From: Chelatococcus caeni
GTDB taxonomy: Bacteria; Pseudomonadota; Alphaproteobacteria; Rhizobiales; Beijerinckiaceae
Direction of reading: 5' to 3'
NCBI RefSeq assembly: GCF_014196925.1
Contig: NZ_JACIEN010000003.1
Span: forward strand, 186,001-250,000
Length of the DNA stretch: 64,000 nucleotides
In this document: positions 52,579 to 61,400 of the stretch, piece by piece
How the letters are laid out: the number at the start of each line of letters is the position of its first letter
Numbering within the stretch: the stretch's first letter is position 1
Translations under genes and position numbers: made by a program
Notes under the pieces: generated by a model
Database searches by the model: none
Told to the model about the DNA's origin: nothing
What the model saw: the letters and a program-made list of their open reading frames with translations, nothing else

Positions 52579-52822
52579 CATAACATGGAGACTGCCGGCG
52601 CGGCACAAGCATCGGATACCGGAAGCCAGACAAAACCCCGCGCCGGCCCATGCATCGATTATTATATAAACGGGTGGATTGACGTTGAACTACGCAATAC
52701 ACGGAAACATGAACAGGTATTCATTTTTGTAAATATTCTGATAACATGAACATTGCGGAAGTTTAATTTGAAATCGGGCATCGGGGAGCCCATCCTTGGT
52801 CCACATCGAATGGAGGACCACG
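52579..52822. promoter_or_regulatory. AT-rich region upstream of the Spy-like gene
   Basis: Bases 52655-52770 are unusually AT-rich (ATTATTATATAAACG, ATTCATTTTTGTAAATATTC) and probably hold the promoter of the Spy-like gene, maybe an envelope-stress promoter. No gene or clear operator. Confidence 0.4.
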
Positions 52823-53377
52823 ATGAAGAAAGCGATCGTTGCAGCGGCCCTTGCGGCGGGCGTTGCCGTCACTCCCCTCATGGCCATGGCCCAGAATGGC
52901 GCGCAGCCCGGCGCCGGCCCGCGTGCCGAGCAGGCGGAGAAGCGCGGCCCCCGCTTCAGCGAAGCCGACCGGGCGGCGTTCCTCGACGCGCGCATCGCCG
53001 GCCTCAAGGCTGGCCTCAAGCTCACCGCCGACCAGGAGAAGAACTGGCCTGCCCTCGAGACCGCCCTGCGCGACATGGCCAAGGCCCGTGCCGACGCCAT
53101 GCAGGAGCGGCGCGAGAGCCGGACCGAGCGCACGGAACGCCGGGGCGCCATCGAGCGTCTCGAGATGCGCGCCGACTTCATGGAGAAGCGCGCTACCGAG
53201 ATGAAGAAGTTGGCCGAAGCCGCCAAGCCGCTCTACGAAAGCCTCGACGAGGCGCAGAAGGGCCGCTTCGACGTGCTGATGCGCGCTGGCATGCAGCGCG
53301 GTCACGGCCATCGCATGCGTCACGCCGGTTTCCACCACCGTGGCGCTCCGCCGGCCCCGCCGGCTCAGCAGCAGTAA
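52823..53377 (+). CDS. Spy/CpxP-like periplasmic protein with LTxxQ motif
   Basis: 184 residues. A signal peptide (MKKAIVAAALAAGVAVTPLM, cleavage after AMA near 23) precedes an all-helical, charge-rich body with LKLTADQEKNWPALE (LTxxQ motif) and a second region LYESLDEAQKGRFDVLM. The end is His-rich (HGHRMRHAGFHH) and Pro/Ala-rich. Spy-like proteins are ATP-independent periplasmic chaperones or metal-responsive. GGAGG precedes the ATG. A terminator follows. Confidence 0.87.
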   Translation: MKKAIVAAALAAGVAVTPLMAMAQNGAQPGAGPRAEQAEKRGPRFSEADRAAFLDARIAGLKAGLKLTADQEKNWPALETALRDMAKARADAMQERRESRTERTERRGAIERLEMRADFMEKRATEMKKLAEAAKPLYESLDEAQKGRFDVLMRAGMQRGHGHRMRHAGFHHRGAPPAPPAQQQ

Positions 53378-53426
53378 GCGCCCGGCCCTCGGTCGGTCGT
53401 TTCGAGACCCGTCAACCCAGCACCTT

Positions 53427-53457
53427 GGCCGCCGGCATGCCCGGCGGCCCTTTTTTT
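53427..53457 (+). terminator. Rho-independent terminator after the Spy-like gene
   Basis: A perfect nine-base-pair stem (GGCCGCCGG / CCGGCGGCC, loop CATGC) is followed by C and seven T, 50 bases past the stop. Confidence 0.93.
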
Positions 53458-53540
53458 GATGCCGTCGCGCGGCGCTGCGAGGGCTGCATTAGCGCTTTGC
53501 GATGCGGTTGAATCGGAAAGAGCGTCTATCTTTCAGAGAA

Positions 53541-53591
53541 TAGAGCATTTTCTTCGCCGGACCGGCATCCACTTCGGTGGAAAATGCTCTA
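53541..53591. repeat. Inverted repeat with TAGAGCATTTTC arms
   Basis: TAGAGCATTTTC (53541-53552) and GAAAATGCTCTA (53580-53591) are perfect 12-base arms around a 27-base GC-rich centre. I recall this AGAGCATTTTC palindrome as a widespread intergenic element in Hyphomicrobiales. It ends ten bases before the VWA gene's start and could form a leader hairpin. Confidence 0.8.
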
Positions 53592-53601
53592 GATTGCCGG
53601 C

Positions 53602-54777
53602 ATGTTCCTCGACTTCTTCACCGCTTTGCGCGCCGCGACGATCCCCGTCACCTTGCGGGAATATCTCACCCTGCTCGGCGCGCTGGAGGCGGACCTCGCC
53701 GACAAGAAGGTGGAGGACTTCTACTATCTCGCCCGCACCTGCCTCGTGAAGGACGAGCGCAACCTTGACAAGTTCGACCGCGTCTTCGCCACTGTCTTCA
53801 ACGGGCTGGAGACCCTCGGTCCGGTTGTCGAAAAGGCCGCCATTCCCGAGGAATGGCTGCGCAGGCTCGCCGAGCGCTATCTGACCGAGGAGGAGAAGCG
53901 GCAAGTCGAGGCCATGGGCTGGGACAAGCTGTTCGAGACGCTCCGCCAGCGCCTCGCCGAGCAGAAGGAGCGGCATCAGGGCGGCAGCAAGTGGATCGGC
54001 ACCGCCGGCACCTCGCCCTACGGCGCCTACGGCTACAATCCCGAAGGCATCCGCATCGGCCAGGACGGCAACCGCAACTTCCGCGCCGTCAAGGTGTGGG
54101 ACAAGCGCGAGTTCAGGGACCTCGACGACACGGTCGAGCTCGGCACGCGCAACATCAAGGTGGCGCTCCGGCGCCTGCGCCGCTTCGCCCGCACGGGCGC
54201 CGCCGAGGTGCTCGACCTCGACGACACCATCCGCGCCACGGCCCACAAGGGCTATCTCGACGTGAGGCTGGTGCCGGAGCGGCACAATGCGGTGAAGGTG
54301 CTGCTCTTCCTCGACGTCGGCGGCTCCATGGACTGGCACGTCGAGAAGGCGGAGGAGCTCTTTTCCGCCGCGCGCTCCGAGTTCAAGCACTTCGACCACT
54401 TCTATTTCCACAATTGCCCCTACGAGCAGCTGTGGAAGGAGAACCGCCGCCGCTTCGAGGAGACGATCCCCACCCTCGACGTCATCCGCACCTTCCCGTC
54501 GGACTATCGCGCCGTCTTCGTCGGCGATGCCTCGATGAGCCCCTACGAGATCGCCATGCCCGGCGGCTCCGTGGAGCACTGGAACGAGGAGGCGGGCGAG
54601 GTCTGGCTGCAGCGGCTGTTCACGCAATTCCCGAAGAGCGTGTGGCTCAACCCGGTGCCCGAGGAGCGCTGGGGCTACACCCGCTCCATCGCCATGGTGC
54701 GCCAGCTGATCGGCGACCGCATGTTCCCGCTGACGCTCGACGGCCTCGACCGGGCGATGCGCGCGCTGATGCGGTGA
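53602..54777 (+). CDS. VWA domain protein (CoxE/YehP-like partner of MoxR)
   Basis: 391 residues. An N-terminal helical region (FLDFFTALRAATIPVTLREY; FYYLARTCLVKDERNLDKFD) is typical of VWA proteins paired with MoxR ATPases. The VWA domain starts near 230 with MIDAS motif LLFLDVGGSMDWHVEKAEEL (D-x-G-x-S) and continues to FVGDASMSPYEI. It probably acts with the MoxR gene at 45911 in assembling or activating a metalloprotein complex. A small inverted repeat lies just upstream of its start. The stop is followed ten bases later by the heptamer array. Confidence 0.92.
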   Translation: MFLDFFTALRAATIPVTLREYLTLLGALEADLADKKVEDFYYLARTCLVKDERNLDKFDRVFATVFNGLETLGPVVEKAAIPEEWLRRLAERYLTEEEKRQVEAMGWDKLFETLRQRLAEQKERHQGGSKWIGTAGTSPYGAYGYNPEGIRIGQDGNRNFRAVKVWDKREFRDLDDTVELGTRNIKVALRRLRRFARTGAAEVLDLDDTIRATAHKGYLDVRLVPERHNAVKVLLFLDVGGSMDWHVEKAEELFSAARSEFKHFDHFYFHNCPYEQLWKENRRRFEETIPTLDVIRTFPSDYRAVFVGDASMSPYEIAMPGGSVEHWNEEAGEVWLQRLFTQFPKSVWLNPVPEERWGYTRSIAMVRQLIGDRMFPLTLDGLDRAMRALMR

Positions 54778-54788
54778 GGCGGCGGCGC

Positions 54789-54858
54789 CAGTCGGCAGTC
54801 GGCAGTCGGCAGTCGGCAGTCGGCAGTCGGCAGTCGGCAGTCGGCAGTCGGCAGTCGG
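54789..54858. repeat. Heptamer (CAGTCGG)10 tandem array
   Basis: Ten perfect copies of CAGTCGG, 70 bp, start twelve bases after the VWA stop codon. Perfect copies suggest recent slippage; copy number probably varies between strains. Confidence 0.95.
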
Positions 54859-54892
54859 GGGAATTGCAGACCGCCGCACCCCGGCGCAAGCT

Positions 54893-55035
54893 CGTATCCT
54901 GGACGCATGCAGCGAAGCGGAATGCGGGCCGGGATCCAGCGCAAGAACCTGCCGAAGGCGCCATATACCCCGCGGCGAATGGGCCCCGGATCTGCACCGC
55001 ATCACTCACGTGCTGCGGTGCGTCCGGGGCACGAG
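54893..55035. repeat. Third copy of the mosaic repeat
   Basis: ACGCATGCAGCGAAGCGGAA is followed by CCCCGGATCTGCACCGCATC and GTGCTGCGGTGCGTCCGGGG, matching in order the blocks at 49821-49950. As at 49734, it comes straight after a heptamer array. The remaining bases to 55131 hold nothing I can identify. Confidence 0.8.
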
Positions 55036-55131
55036 CGCGCCTTTACGCGCACCGCTCGCCTCCACCTCCTCGCCCGGCCCTCTCGCCTCCGCCCCCTTGC
55101 CTCCGCGCCCGCCTTCGCCGACAAGACGGCC

Positions 55132-55737
55132 ATGCAGGATCAGGACGACATCGCAGAGGACGCCGGGAACCCGCCCGGCCACGTCTATCGCCAGAAGCCC
55201 CGGCCCGTCGGCTTCGAGGTCACCTACCGGCTCGAGGGCGACCGGCTGGTGGCCGATGCCGGGCGACGCGTCGACACCGTCGCGCTGTCAGCGATCAGGG
55301 AGATTCGCCTGACGTTCGAATCGAAGACGGCGGTGCGCGAGGTCTACCGCACGACCCTGCGCATGGCGGACGGCCGCAGCCTGTCGCTCACCAATGTCAA
55401 CTGGGGCCTCTCCGGCGCGCAGACGCAGAACGGCGATTATTCCGCCTTCGTGCGGGCTCTCGTCGCCGCGGTGGCGGCGGCCAATCCGGGCGTCGCCATC
55501 CGCTGCGGCCGCTCCCACGCCGCCTGGCTGCTGCTGGCGGCCATCGGCCTCGTCACGATCTTCGGCTTGGCCGGCTTCGCATACCAGGCCGTCAGCCAGG
55601 GCGCAGGCACGACGGCTCTCATCGGCCTTGCCGTGCTCGCCCTCGCCTATTGGCAGCTCGCCCCGCTCGTCTTGCGCAACCGTCCGCGGCCGGCGACCGC
55701 GGACGATCTGCCGGCCGACCTCCTGCCGCGAAGCTGA
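55132..55737 (+). CDS. Small membrane protein of unknown function
   Basis: 201 residues. A cytoplasmic N-terminal domain of about 120 residues (FEVTYRLEGDRLVADAGRRV; IREIRLTFESKTAVREVYRT; a PH-like beta pattern by eye) precedes two membrane segments (about 127-147 and 158-180) and a short tail. I recognise no family. The ATG at 55132 is chosen; the upstream in-frame sequence runs through the mosaic repeat and is not coding in character. No clear ribosome-binding site. Confidence 0.65.
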   Translation: MQDQDDIAEDAGNPPGHVYRQKPRPVGFEVTYRLEGDRLVADAGRRVDTVALSAIREIRLTFESKTAVREVYRTTLRMADGRSLSLTNVNWGLSGAQTQNGDYSAFVRALVAAVAAANPGVAIRCGRSHAAWLLLAAIGLVTIFGLAGFAYQAVSQGAGTTALIGLAVLALAYWQLAPLVLRNRPRPATADDLPADLLPRS

Positions 55738-55750
55738 AGCCCCTGCCGCT

Positions 55751-56194
55751 TTAGCCCTCGCCGGTGTGATTCTCGCGCACCACGAGCACCGAGCACGGCG
55801 CATGCCGGACGATGGTGGAGGCGTTGGAGCCGAGGAGATAGGTCGCCATGGCGGGGCGGTGGGAGCCGACGACGATGAGGTCGGCGTTCATCTTCGCCGC
55901 CTCCTCGAGCACCTCGTTGTAGACGGCGCCCATATGGACCGCCGTGGAGACGCGCTCCCTCGGCAGCGGCACGGATTCGGCGACTTCCTTGAGCTTGGCC
56001 TCGCTGTCGGTCTGCTGCTCGGCGTCGAAATCCGGCGGCACGAACTCCATGAAGGTCACGGGAAGGATCGAGCGCACATAGATGAGGCGCACCTGACCGC
56101 CGGAGGCATTGGCGAAGGCCACCGCCTTGTCGATGGCCGCGCGCGAGACCTCGACCTCGGCGAGATCGACCGGCACCAGGATGGACTTGAACAT
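55751..56194 (-). CDS. Universal stress protein UspA family
   Basis: 147 residues, one Usp domain: MFKSILVPVDLAEVEVSRAA, then AVHMGAVYNEVLEEAAKMNA, LIVVGSHRPAMATYLLGSNAS and HAPCSVLVVRE. The nucleotide motif G-x2-G-x9-G-S is altered to G-x2-R-x8-G-S, so ATP binding is uncertain. GGGGG precedes the ATG at 56194. Convergent with the small membrane protein gene. Confidence 0.92.
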   Translation of the reverse strand: MFKSILVPVDLAEVEVSRAAIDKAVAFANASGGQVRLIYVRSILPVTFMEFVPPDFDAEQQTDSEAKLKEVAESVPLPRERVSTAVHMGAVYNEVLEEAAKMNADLIVVGSHRPAMATYLLGSNASTIVRHAPCSVLVVRENHTGEG

Positions 56195-56413
56195 CGAAAC
56201 CCCCTTGTCATCGAGACGATGAAACCTAGTCACCCAGCCTCGCCGCGGCGTTGATCGAGGTCAACCGCCCCCGGCGCGGGCGAGCGCGGCTTCAGCGGCA
56301 TGGAGCGCACGCCGTCCGGCACGGAAAATGCGCAACGCCGATCAAGCCGCTATCGGTACTCTCCACCGGCGCCGGAAGGACCGGCGCGACGCGCGAGGGA
56401 GCGGAACGGAGAC

Positions 56414-57286
56414 ATGATCGGCCTGAAGTCGCAGACACGCCTCGACTACGCCGAGCGGATCGCCCGGGTCGCCACGCATATCGCCGGCCACCTCGACGGC
56501 GACCTGTCGCTCGAGCGTCTCGCCGGCATCGCCTGTCTCTCGCCCTACCACTTTCACCGCATCTACCGGGCGATGACGGGCGAGACGGCGGCGGAGACGG
56601 CGCGGCGCCTCAGGCTGCACCGCGCCGCCCATGGCCTCGTCGCCTCGCAATCGCCCATCGCGCGCATCGCCGCCCGGGCGGGCTACGGCAGCGTCGCCGC
56701 CTTCACGCGCGCCTTCGCGGCCTCCTACGGCCATGCCCCCGCAGCCTACCGGCGCCGCGGCCGCCTGCTGCCCGGCGCCGGGCGTCCCCACGAAGAGGAT
56801 GGACCCATGACCAGTCCCTGGACCGTCACCCTGCAGCCCATGTCGGCGCTGCGCCTCGCCGCCATCCGCCATGTGGGACCCTACATGGAGATCGGCCGTG
56901 CCTTCGACCGGCTGATGCCCTGGGCAGCGGCGCGCGGCCTCCTCGGCCCGGGCGCCGTCACCGTCGGCGTCTATTACGACGACCCGGGCAGCGTCGCAGC
57001 CAAGGACCTGCGCTCCGACGCCGGCATCACCGTCGGCCCCGAGGTCGAGGACGACGCCACCGTCCACATCGTCCCCATCGCTGCCGGCACGCACGCCGTG
57101 CTGCGCCACCGAGGGCCCTATGCCGAGCTGGAGCGCGCCTACGACTGGCTCTACCGCGCCTGGCTGCCCGCGAGCGGGCACGAACCGGCGGACCGCCCGC
57201 CCTACGAGATCTATCGCAACGACCCGCGCGAGGTGCCGGCGCAGGATCTCGTCACGGACATCTGCCTGCCGCTCGCCGAGGGGTGA
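56414..57286 (+). CDS. AraC family regulator with GyrI-like effector domain
   Basis: 290 residues. The N-terminal AraC DNA-binding domain (about 10-112) has LSLERLAGIACLSPYHFHRI, YRAMTGETAAETARRLRLHR and IAARAGYGSVAAFTRAFAAS; residues 135-290 form a GyrI-like domain (RLAAIRHVGPYMEIGRAFDR; AVLRHRGPYAELERAYDWLY; PPYEIYRNDPREVPAQDLVT). This is the SoxS-Rob-like architecture that senses small hydrophobic molecules. Target genes unknown. Confidence 0.92.
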   Translation: MIGLKSQTRLDYAERIARVATHIAGHLDGDLSLERLAGIACLSPYHFHRIYRAMTGETAAETARRLRLHRAAHGLVASQSPIARIAARAGYGSVAAFTRAFAASYGHAPAAYRRRGRLLPGAGRPHEEDGPMTSPWTVTLQPMSALRLAAIRHVGPYMEIGRAFDRLMPWAAARGLLGPGAVTVGVYYDDPGSVAAKDLRSDAGITVGPEVEDDATVHIVPIAAGTHAVLRHRGPYAELERAYDWLYRAWLPASGHEPADRPPYEIYRNDPREVPAQDLVTDICLPLAEG

Positions 57287-57298
57287 GCGAAAGCCGGC

Positions 57299-57619
57299 TC
57301 AGCCCTGCCGCTCGGGCGTGCGCACCACGAGGCCGTCGAGCTCCGGCCGCACGCGGATCTGGCAGGACAGGCGCGAGCTGGGCCTGACGTCGAAGGCGAA
57401 GTCGAGCATGTCCTCCTCCATCGGCTCGGGCTCGCCCACCGCCTCGCGCCAGGCCTCGTCCACATAGACGTGGCAGGTGGCGCAGGCGCAGGCCCCGCCG
57501 CACTCGGCCTCGATGCCCGGCACGCCGTTGCGGATGGCCGTCTCCATCACGGTGGCGCCGACCTCGGCCTCCACCGTGCGGGCGGTATCGTCGGCATCGA
57601 TGAAAGTGATCTTGGGCAT
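57299..57619 (-). CDS. Adrenodoxin-type [2Fe-2S] ferredoxin
   Basis: 106 residues. Cluster cysteines are in [15 protein letters not shown] (C-x5-C-x2-C) and RLSCQIRV, the vertebrate/adrenodoxin pattern used by ISC and P450 ferredoxins. The extra cysteine inside the first loop (GACACAT) is common in this family. GGAG precedes the ATG at 57619. It is convergent with the AraC gene; no partner reductase or P450 is nearby. Confidence 0.93.
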   Translation of the reverse strand: MPKITFIDADDTARTVEAEVGATVMETAIRNGVPGIEAECGGACACATCHVYVDEAWREAVGEPEPMEEDMLDFAFDVRPSSRLSCQIRVRPELDGLVVRTPERQG

Positions 57620-57709
57620 GCCCTGCTCCGTGGCGATTCCCGCCCTCTTTAGAACATTTGCAGGCGATGTGAACACCGGCGGTGCGTCGCAGCCGCCACC
57701 CGCCCCGGA

Positions 57710-58084
57710 TCAGCCGCGTGTCAGGAGTTCGGCGAGGGCCGCATCGCAATCGGCAGCAGCCGCCTCGAGGGGCGGGAGCAGATGCTCGAGCCCGGCCTGC
57801 TCACCGCCTTCGGTGGCGCGCCGCAGCTCGGCCTCGATCCGTCTTGCAGCCTCGGCGAGGGGGCGGGCGCCGATGGCGAGCGAAGCCCCCTTGAGCGTGT
57901 GGGCGGCTTCGTAGCGCAGCGCGGCCGCGCCATTGCCGGCGATGACGGCCATCTGGCCCTTGAGCTGCTCGCGGAAGAGCTGGGCCACCTCGCGCATCAG
58001 GGCCGCGTCACCGGCGGCCTGGCGCAGCAGGAATTCCTCGTCCAAAGGCGAAGCGGCATCATCCGTCTCGCGGGCAGCCATCAT
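57710..58084 (-). CDS. HPt domain protein
   Basis: 124 residues, all helical. The phosphoacceptor motif AAHTLKGASLAIGARPLAEA gives the His-x-x-K-G of histidine phosphotransfer domains, with the long flanking helices of a stand-alone HPt. It may relay phosphate in a multistep phosphorelay; the kinase is not evident. Two adjacent ATGs (58084 and 58081) follow a GAGG site. A longer frame to 58135 is unlikely. Confidence 0.87.
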   Translation of the reverse strand: MMAARETDDAASPLDEEFLLRQAAGDAALMREVAQLFREQLKGQMAVIAGNGAAALRYEAAHTLKGASLAIGARPLAEAARRIEAELRRATEGGEQAGLEHLLPPLEAAAADCDAALAELLTRG

Positions 58085-58417
58085 GATCCTCGTCCCGGCG
58101 GCGAGCCGGCAGGGCCGGCGATCGGGCTTGTCCACATGGAAGAGAGCCGCTTCATGCGCCGTCCGTCAACCATGCCACTCTCCCGCCATAAGTCTTTGAC
58201 GTTTCAAATGGTAAACAAGGCGTTAACGAAACATTCAAGTGGCCGTCCGGTCGGGTTTCTTTCACCGGAACCGAACGATAGACTGTTTTGGTAAATGGCG
58301 GTCCTTGCGGCCGGGCGGTCTTGCGCAAGCGAGGAGGCCCCGTCCGGACGCAGGCCGCCGTTGCCGGAACAGGCAGCGGCGGCGGACCCGTGGTGTGGCG
58401 TGAGTGAGGCGGCGATC
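58085..58417. promoter_or_regulatory. Divergent region between the HPt gene and the giant repeat protein gene
   Basis: 333 bp. The section 58180-58300 is AT-richer (GGTAAACAAGGCGTTAACGA; ACGATAGACTGTTTTGGTAA) and likely holds both promoters. I see no supported ORF or complete CtrA site. Confidence 0.4.
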
Positions 58418-61400
58418 ATGGCCAAGGACAATCAGGCAAAAGACCCGACGGAAGCAGCCCTGTCGGCTATCGAGCAGGCGTTGAACCTGACGGCGCTCGA
58501 CAGTCGGGCGGCGACGGCGCGCAAGCTGCCCGATCCGGCGGAGGAGCCGCGCCTGCCCGAGATCGACGAACAGGCCTTTTTCGCCTCCGTTACGGGTGCC
58601 CCGGCCGAGAAGCCGGCCGAAGGCACCCCCGAGATGCCCAAGGCGAGCCAGCTCTCGCCTGCCAAGCCGTCCCTCAAGATGCCGGCACCGAAGCCCGGCA
58701 CCCGGGACACCGCGCCTGCCACGGACGATGGGAAGCCGATGAGCGCCCGCCCCGCCGAAAAAGCCGCCCCTGATTCAGCCGCCCGCCCGGCCGGCCAGAA
58801 GCCGGCCGGTGTCGTCGCGCCCGATCCCTCCCGCGTCGCCAACGACGACAAGGAGACGGTGGGGGCCCTTCTGCAGGCCCTGCAGGCCCGGCCCTCCTCC
58901 CGCGCCTACTGGCTCGCCCTCCTCGCCTCGCTCGTGTGGCTCGGCCTCACCGGGGCCGGCATCTGGCAGCGCTACAACCTCGGCGCCGTCGGCATCGATG
59001 GCGCCATCGGGGCCATCGGCGCCGTCGAGGGCGCCCTGCTCGCCCTGACGGTCTTCGGCCCCGTCGTGCTGTTCTTCGTCCTCGCGACGCTGCACACCCG
59101 CGCGCAGGAGATGCGCCTCGTCGCCCGCGCCATGACGGGCGTTGCCGTGCGCCTCGCCCAGCCCGAGAACCTGGCCGCCGATTCCGTCGTGAACCTCTCC
59201 CAGGCCGTGCGCCGCGAGGTGGCCGCGATGGGCGACGGCCTCGAGCGGGCGCTCGCCCGTGCCGGCGAGCTCGAGACGCTGGTGCGCACCGAGATTTCCA
59301 CGCTGGAGCGCGCCTACGGCGACAACGAGATCCGCATCCGCTCGCTGCTCGACGAGCTCGTCGCCCAGCGCGAGGCCATCATCAGCAATGGCGAGCGGGT
59401 GAAGACCGCCATCTCCGGCGCGCACGAGCATTTCGCCCAGGAGCTCGAGGGTGCGAGCCGCGTCATCGCCGAGGCCGTCGCCTCCGCCGGCACGCGCGTG
59501 ACCGAGCAGCTCGGCTCGAAGGGCGAGCAGATCACGCTCGCCCTCGGCCGCGCCGGCGACCGGATGATCGACGAGATCACCTCGCGCGGCGGCGACCTCG
59601 TCGAGCGCCTCGGCTCCACCAGCGACGCCGTCGGCGCCCGCCTCGCCAGCGCCAGCGCCGACGTCACCTCGACGCTCGACGGCAAGGCACGCGAGATCAC
59701 CGAAGCCATCGAGCGCACCGGCCAGGTGCTCACCACAGGCCTCAACGAAGGCGCCGCCGATCTCACCCGCACCCTCGCCGAGACCGGCACGAGCGTCGCC
59801 GAGCAGATCGCCCAGCGCGCCATGGAGGTCAACGACACCCTGCGCTCCACGGGCGAGACGCTCAGCGTCGCCATCGGCGCCCGCGGCGAGGAGGTGACGC
59901 AGCGCATCGAGATCACCGGCCGCGAGATCGCCGACACCATCGCCTCGCGCGGCGAGGGCCTCGCCGTGCGCCTCGCCGAGACGGGCGAGCGCATCCACGA
60001 GGTCATCAACGTCAACGGCCGTTCCCTCGAGCAGACGCTCGCCGAAACGGGCGACCGCCTCGCCGGCCTCATCGAGGAACGCACCAACACCGCCCGCACC
60101 GTCTTCTCGCAGAGCGCGACGGAGCTGGAGACGACCCTCACCAGCACCAGCGAGCGCATGGCCGCCCTCATCTCCGAGCGCGCCAACGCCGCCTGCAGCT
60201 TCTTCGAGGACGGCGCCCAGGCGCTGGAGATGACCCTCAACACGGCGGGCGAGCGGATCGCCGGCCTCGTCGAGGATCGCACCAGCGTCGCCCGCGAGCT
60301 GTTCGAGAACAGCACCCGCACGCTCGACGAGAGCCTGTCGACCACCGGCGAGCGCCTCGCGGCGCTGCTCGAGAGCCGCTCGGACGACGTGCGCCGCGCC
60401 TTCGAGACCGGCACGCAGGCCCTCGACCGCAGCCTCGCCAACACCGGCGAGCAGCTGTCCGGCCTGCTTGAGAGCCGCTCGGAAGCCATCCGCCTCGCCT
60501 TCGAGAACGGCACCCGCACCCTCGACGAAAGCCTGTCGAGCACGAGCGGGCACCTGTCGAGCCTGCTCGACAGCCGCTCCGAGAGCATCCGCCTTGCCTT
60601 CGAGAACGGCACGCGCGCGCTCGATGACAGCCTCTCCAGCACCGGCGAGCGCCTCGCCGACCTCCTCGAGACCCGCGCCGAGAACGTCCGCGCCGTCTTC
60701 GAGAACGGCACCCGCGGCATCGAGGAGAGCCTCGGGACGGTCGGCGACCGCCTCGCCTCGCTGGTCGAGGACCGCACCAACCTCGTGCGCACCGCCTTCG
60801 AGGACAGCGCCCGCTCGCTCGAGACCACGCTCTCGACCACCGGCACGCACATGGCCTCCCTGCTCGAGGAGCGCACCGCGAGCGCCCGCGTCACCTTCGA
60901 GGAGAGCGCGCGGACGCTCGCCGAGGAATTCGCCGGCCGCACCTCCGAGCTGCGCGACATGCTCGCCAGCCAGACGGACGAGACCCGCGCCCTCATGGCC
61001 GGCACCGGCAAGGACGTCGTGCTCGCCATTGCGACGCAGGCCTCGCGCGTCAACGAGGCCCTGGCGCGCAACGCCGAGGCCCTCGCCGAGACCATCGACA
61101 CCCGCGGCCGCCTCGTCGACGAGAAGCTGGGCGAGCGCCTCGCCGCCTTCGAGAAGACGATGGAGACCGGCGGCGACAAGCTGGAGATGACGCTCTACGC
61201 CCGCCTGTCGGCCTTCGAGGAGACCATCGAGAACCGGGCCCTCAGCCTGGACAACACGCTCAACGCGCGCCTCTCGGCCTTCGAGAACGCCATCGAGAGC
61301 CGCGCGGTCAGCCTCGACAGCACGCTCGACACGCGCCTCTCCGCCTTCGAGAATGCCATCGAGAGCCGCACGTCGACCCTCGACGCGAGCCTGTCGGAGA

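Noticed and set aside
54647-55009. Minus-strand peptide with repeated RLPTADC
   Set aside because: It is a translation of the CAGTCGG heptamer tract, 3n-shifted; no start signal or conserved domain.
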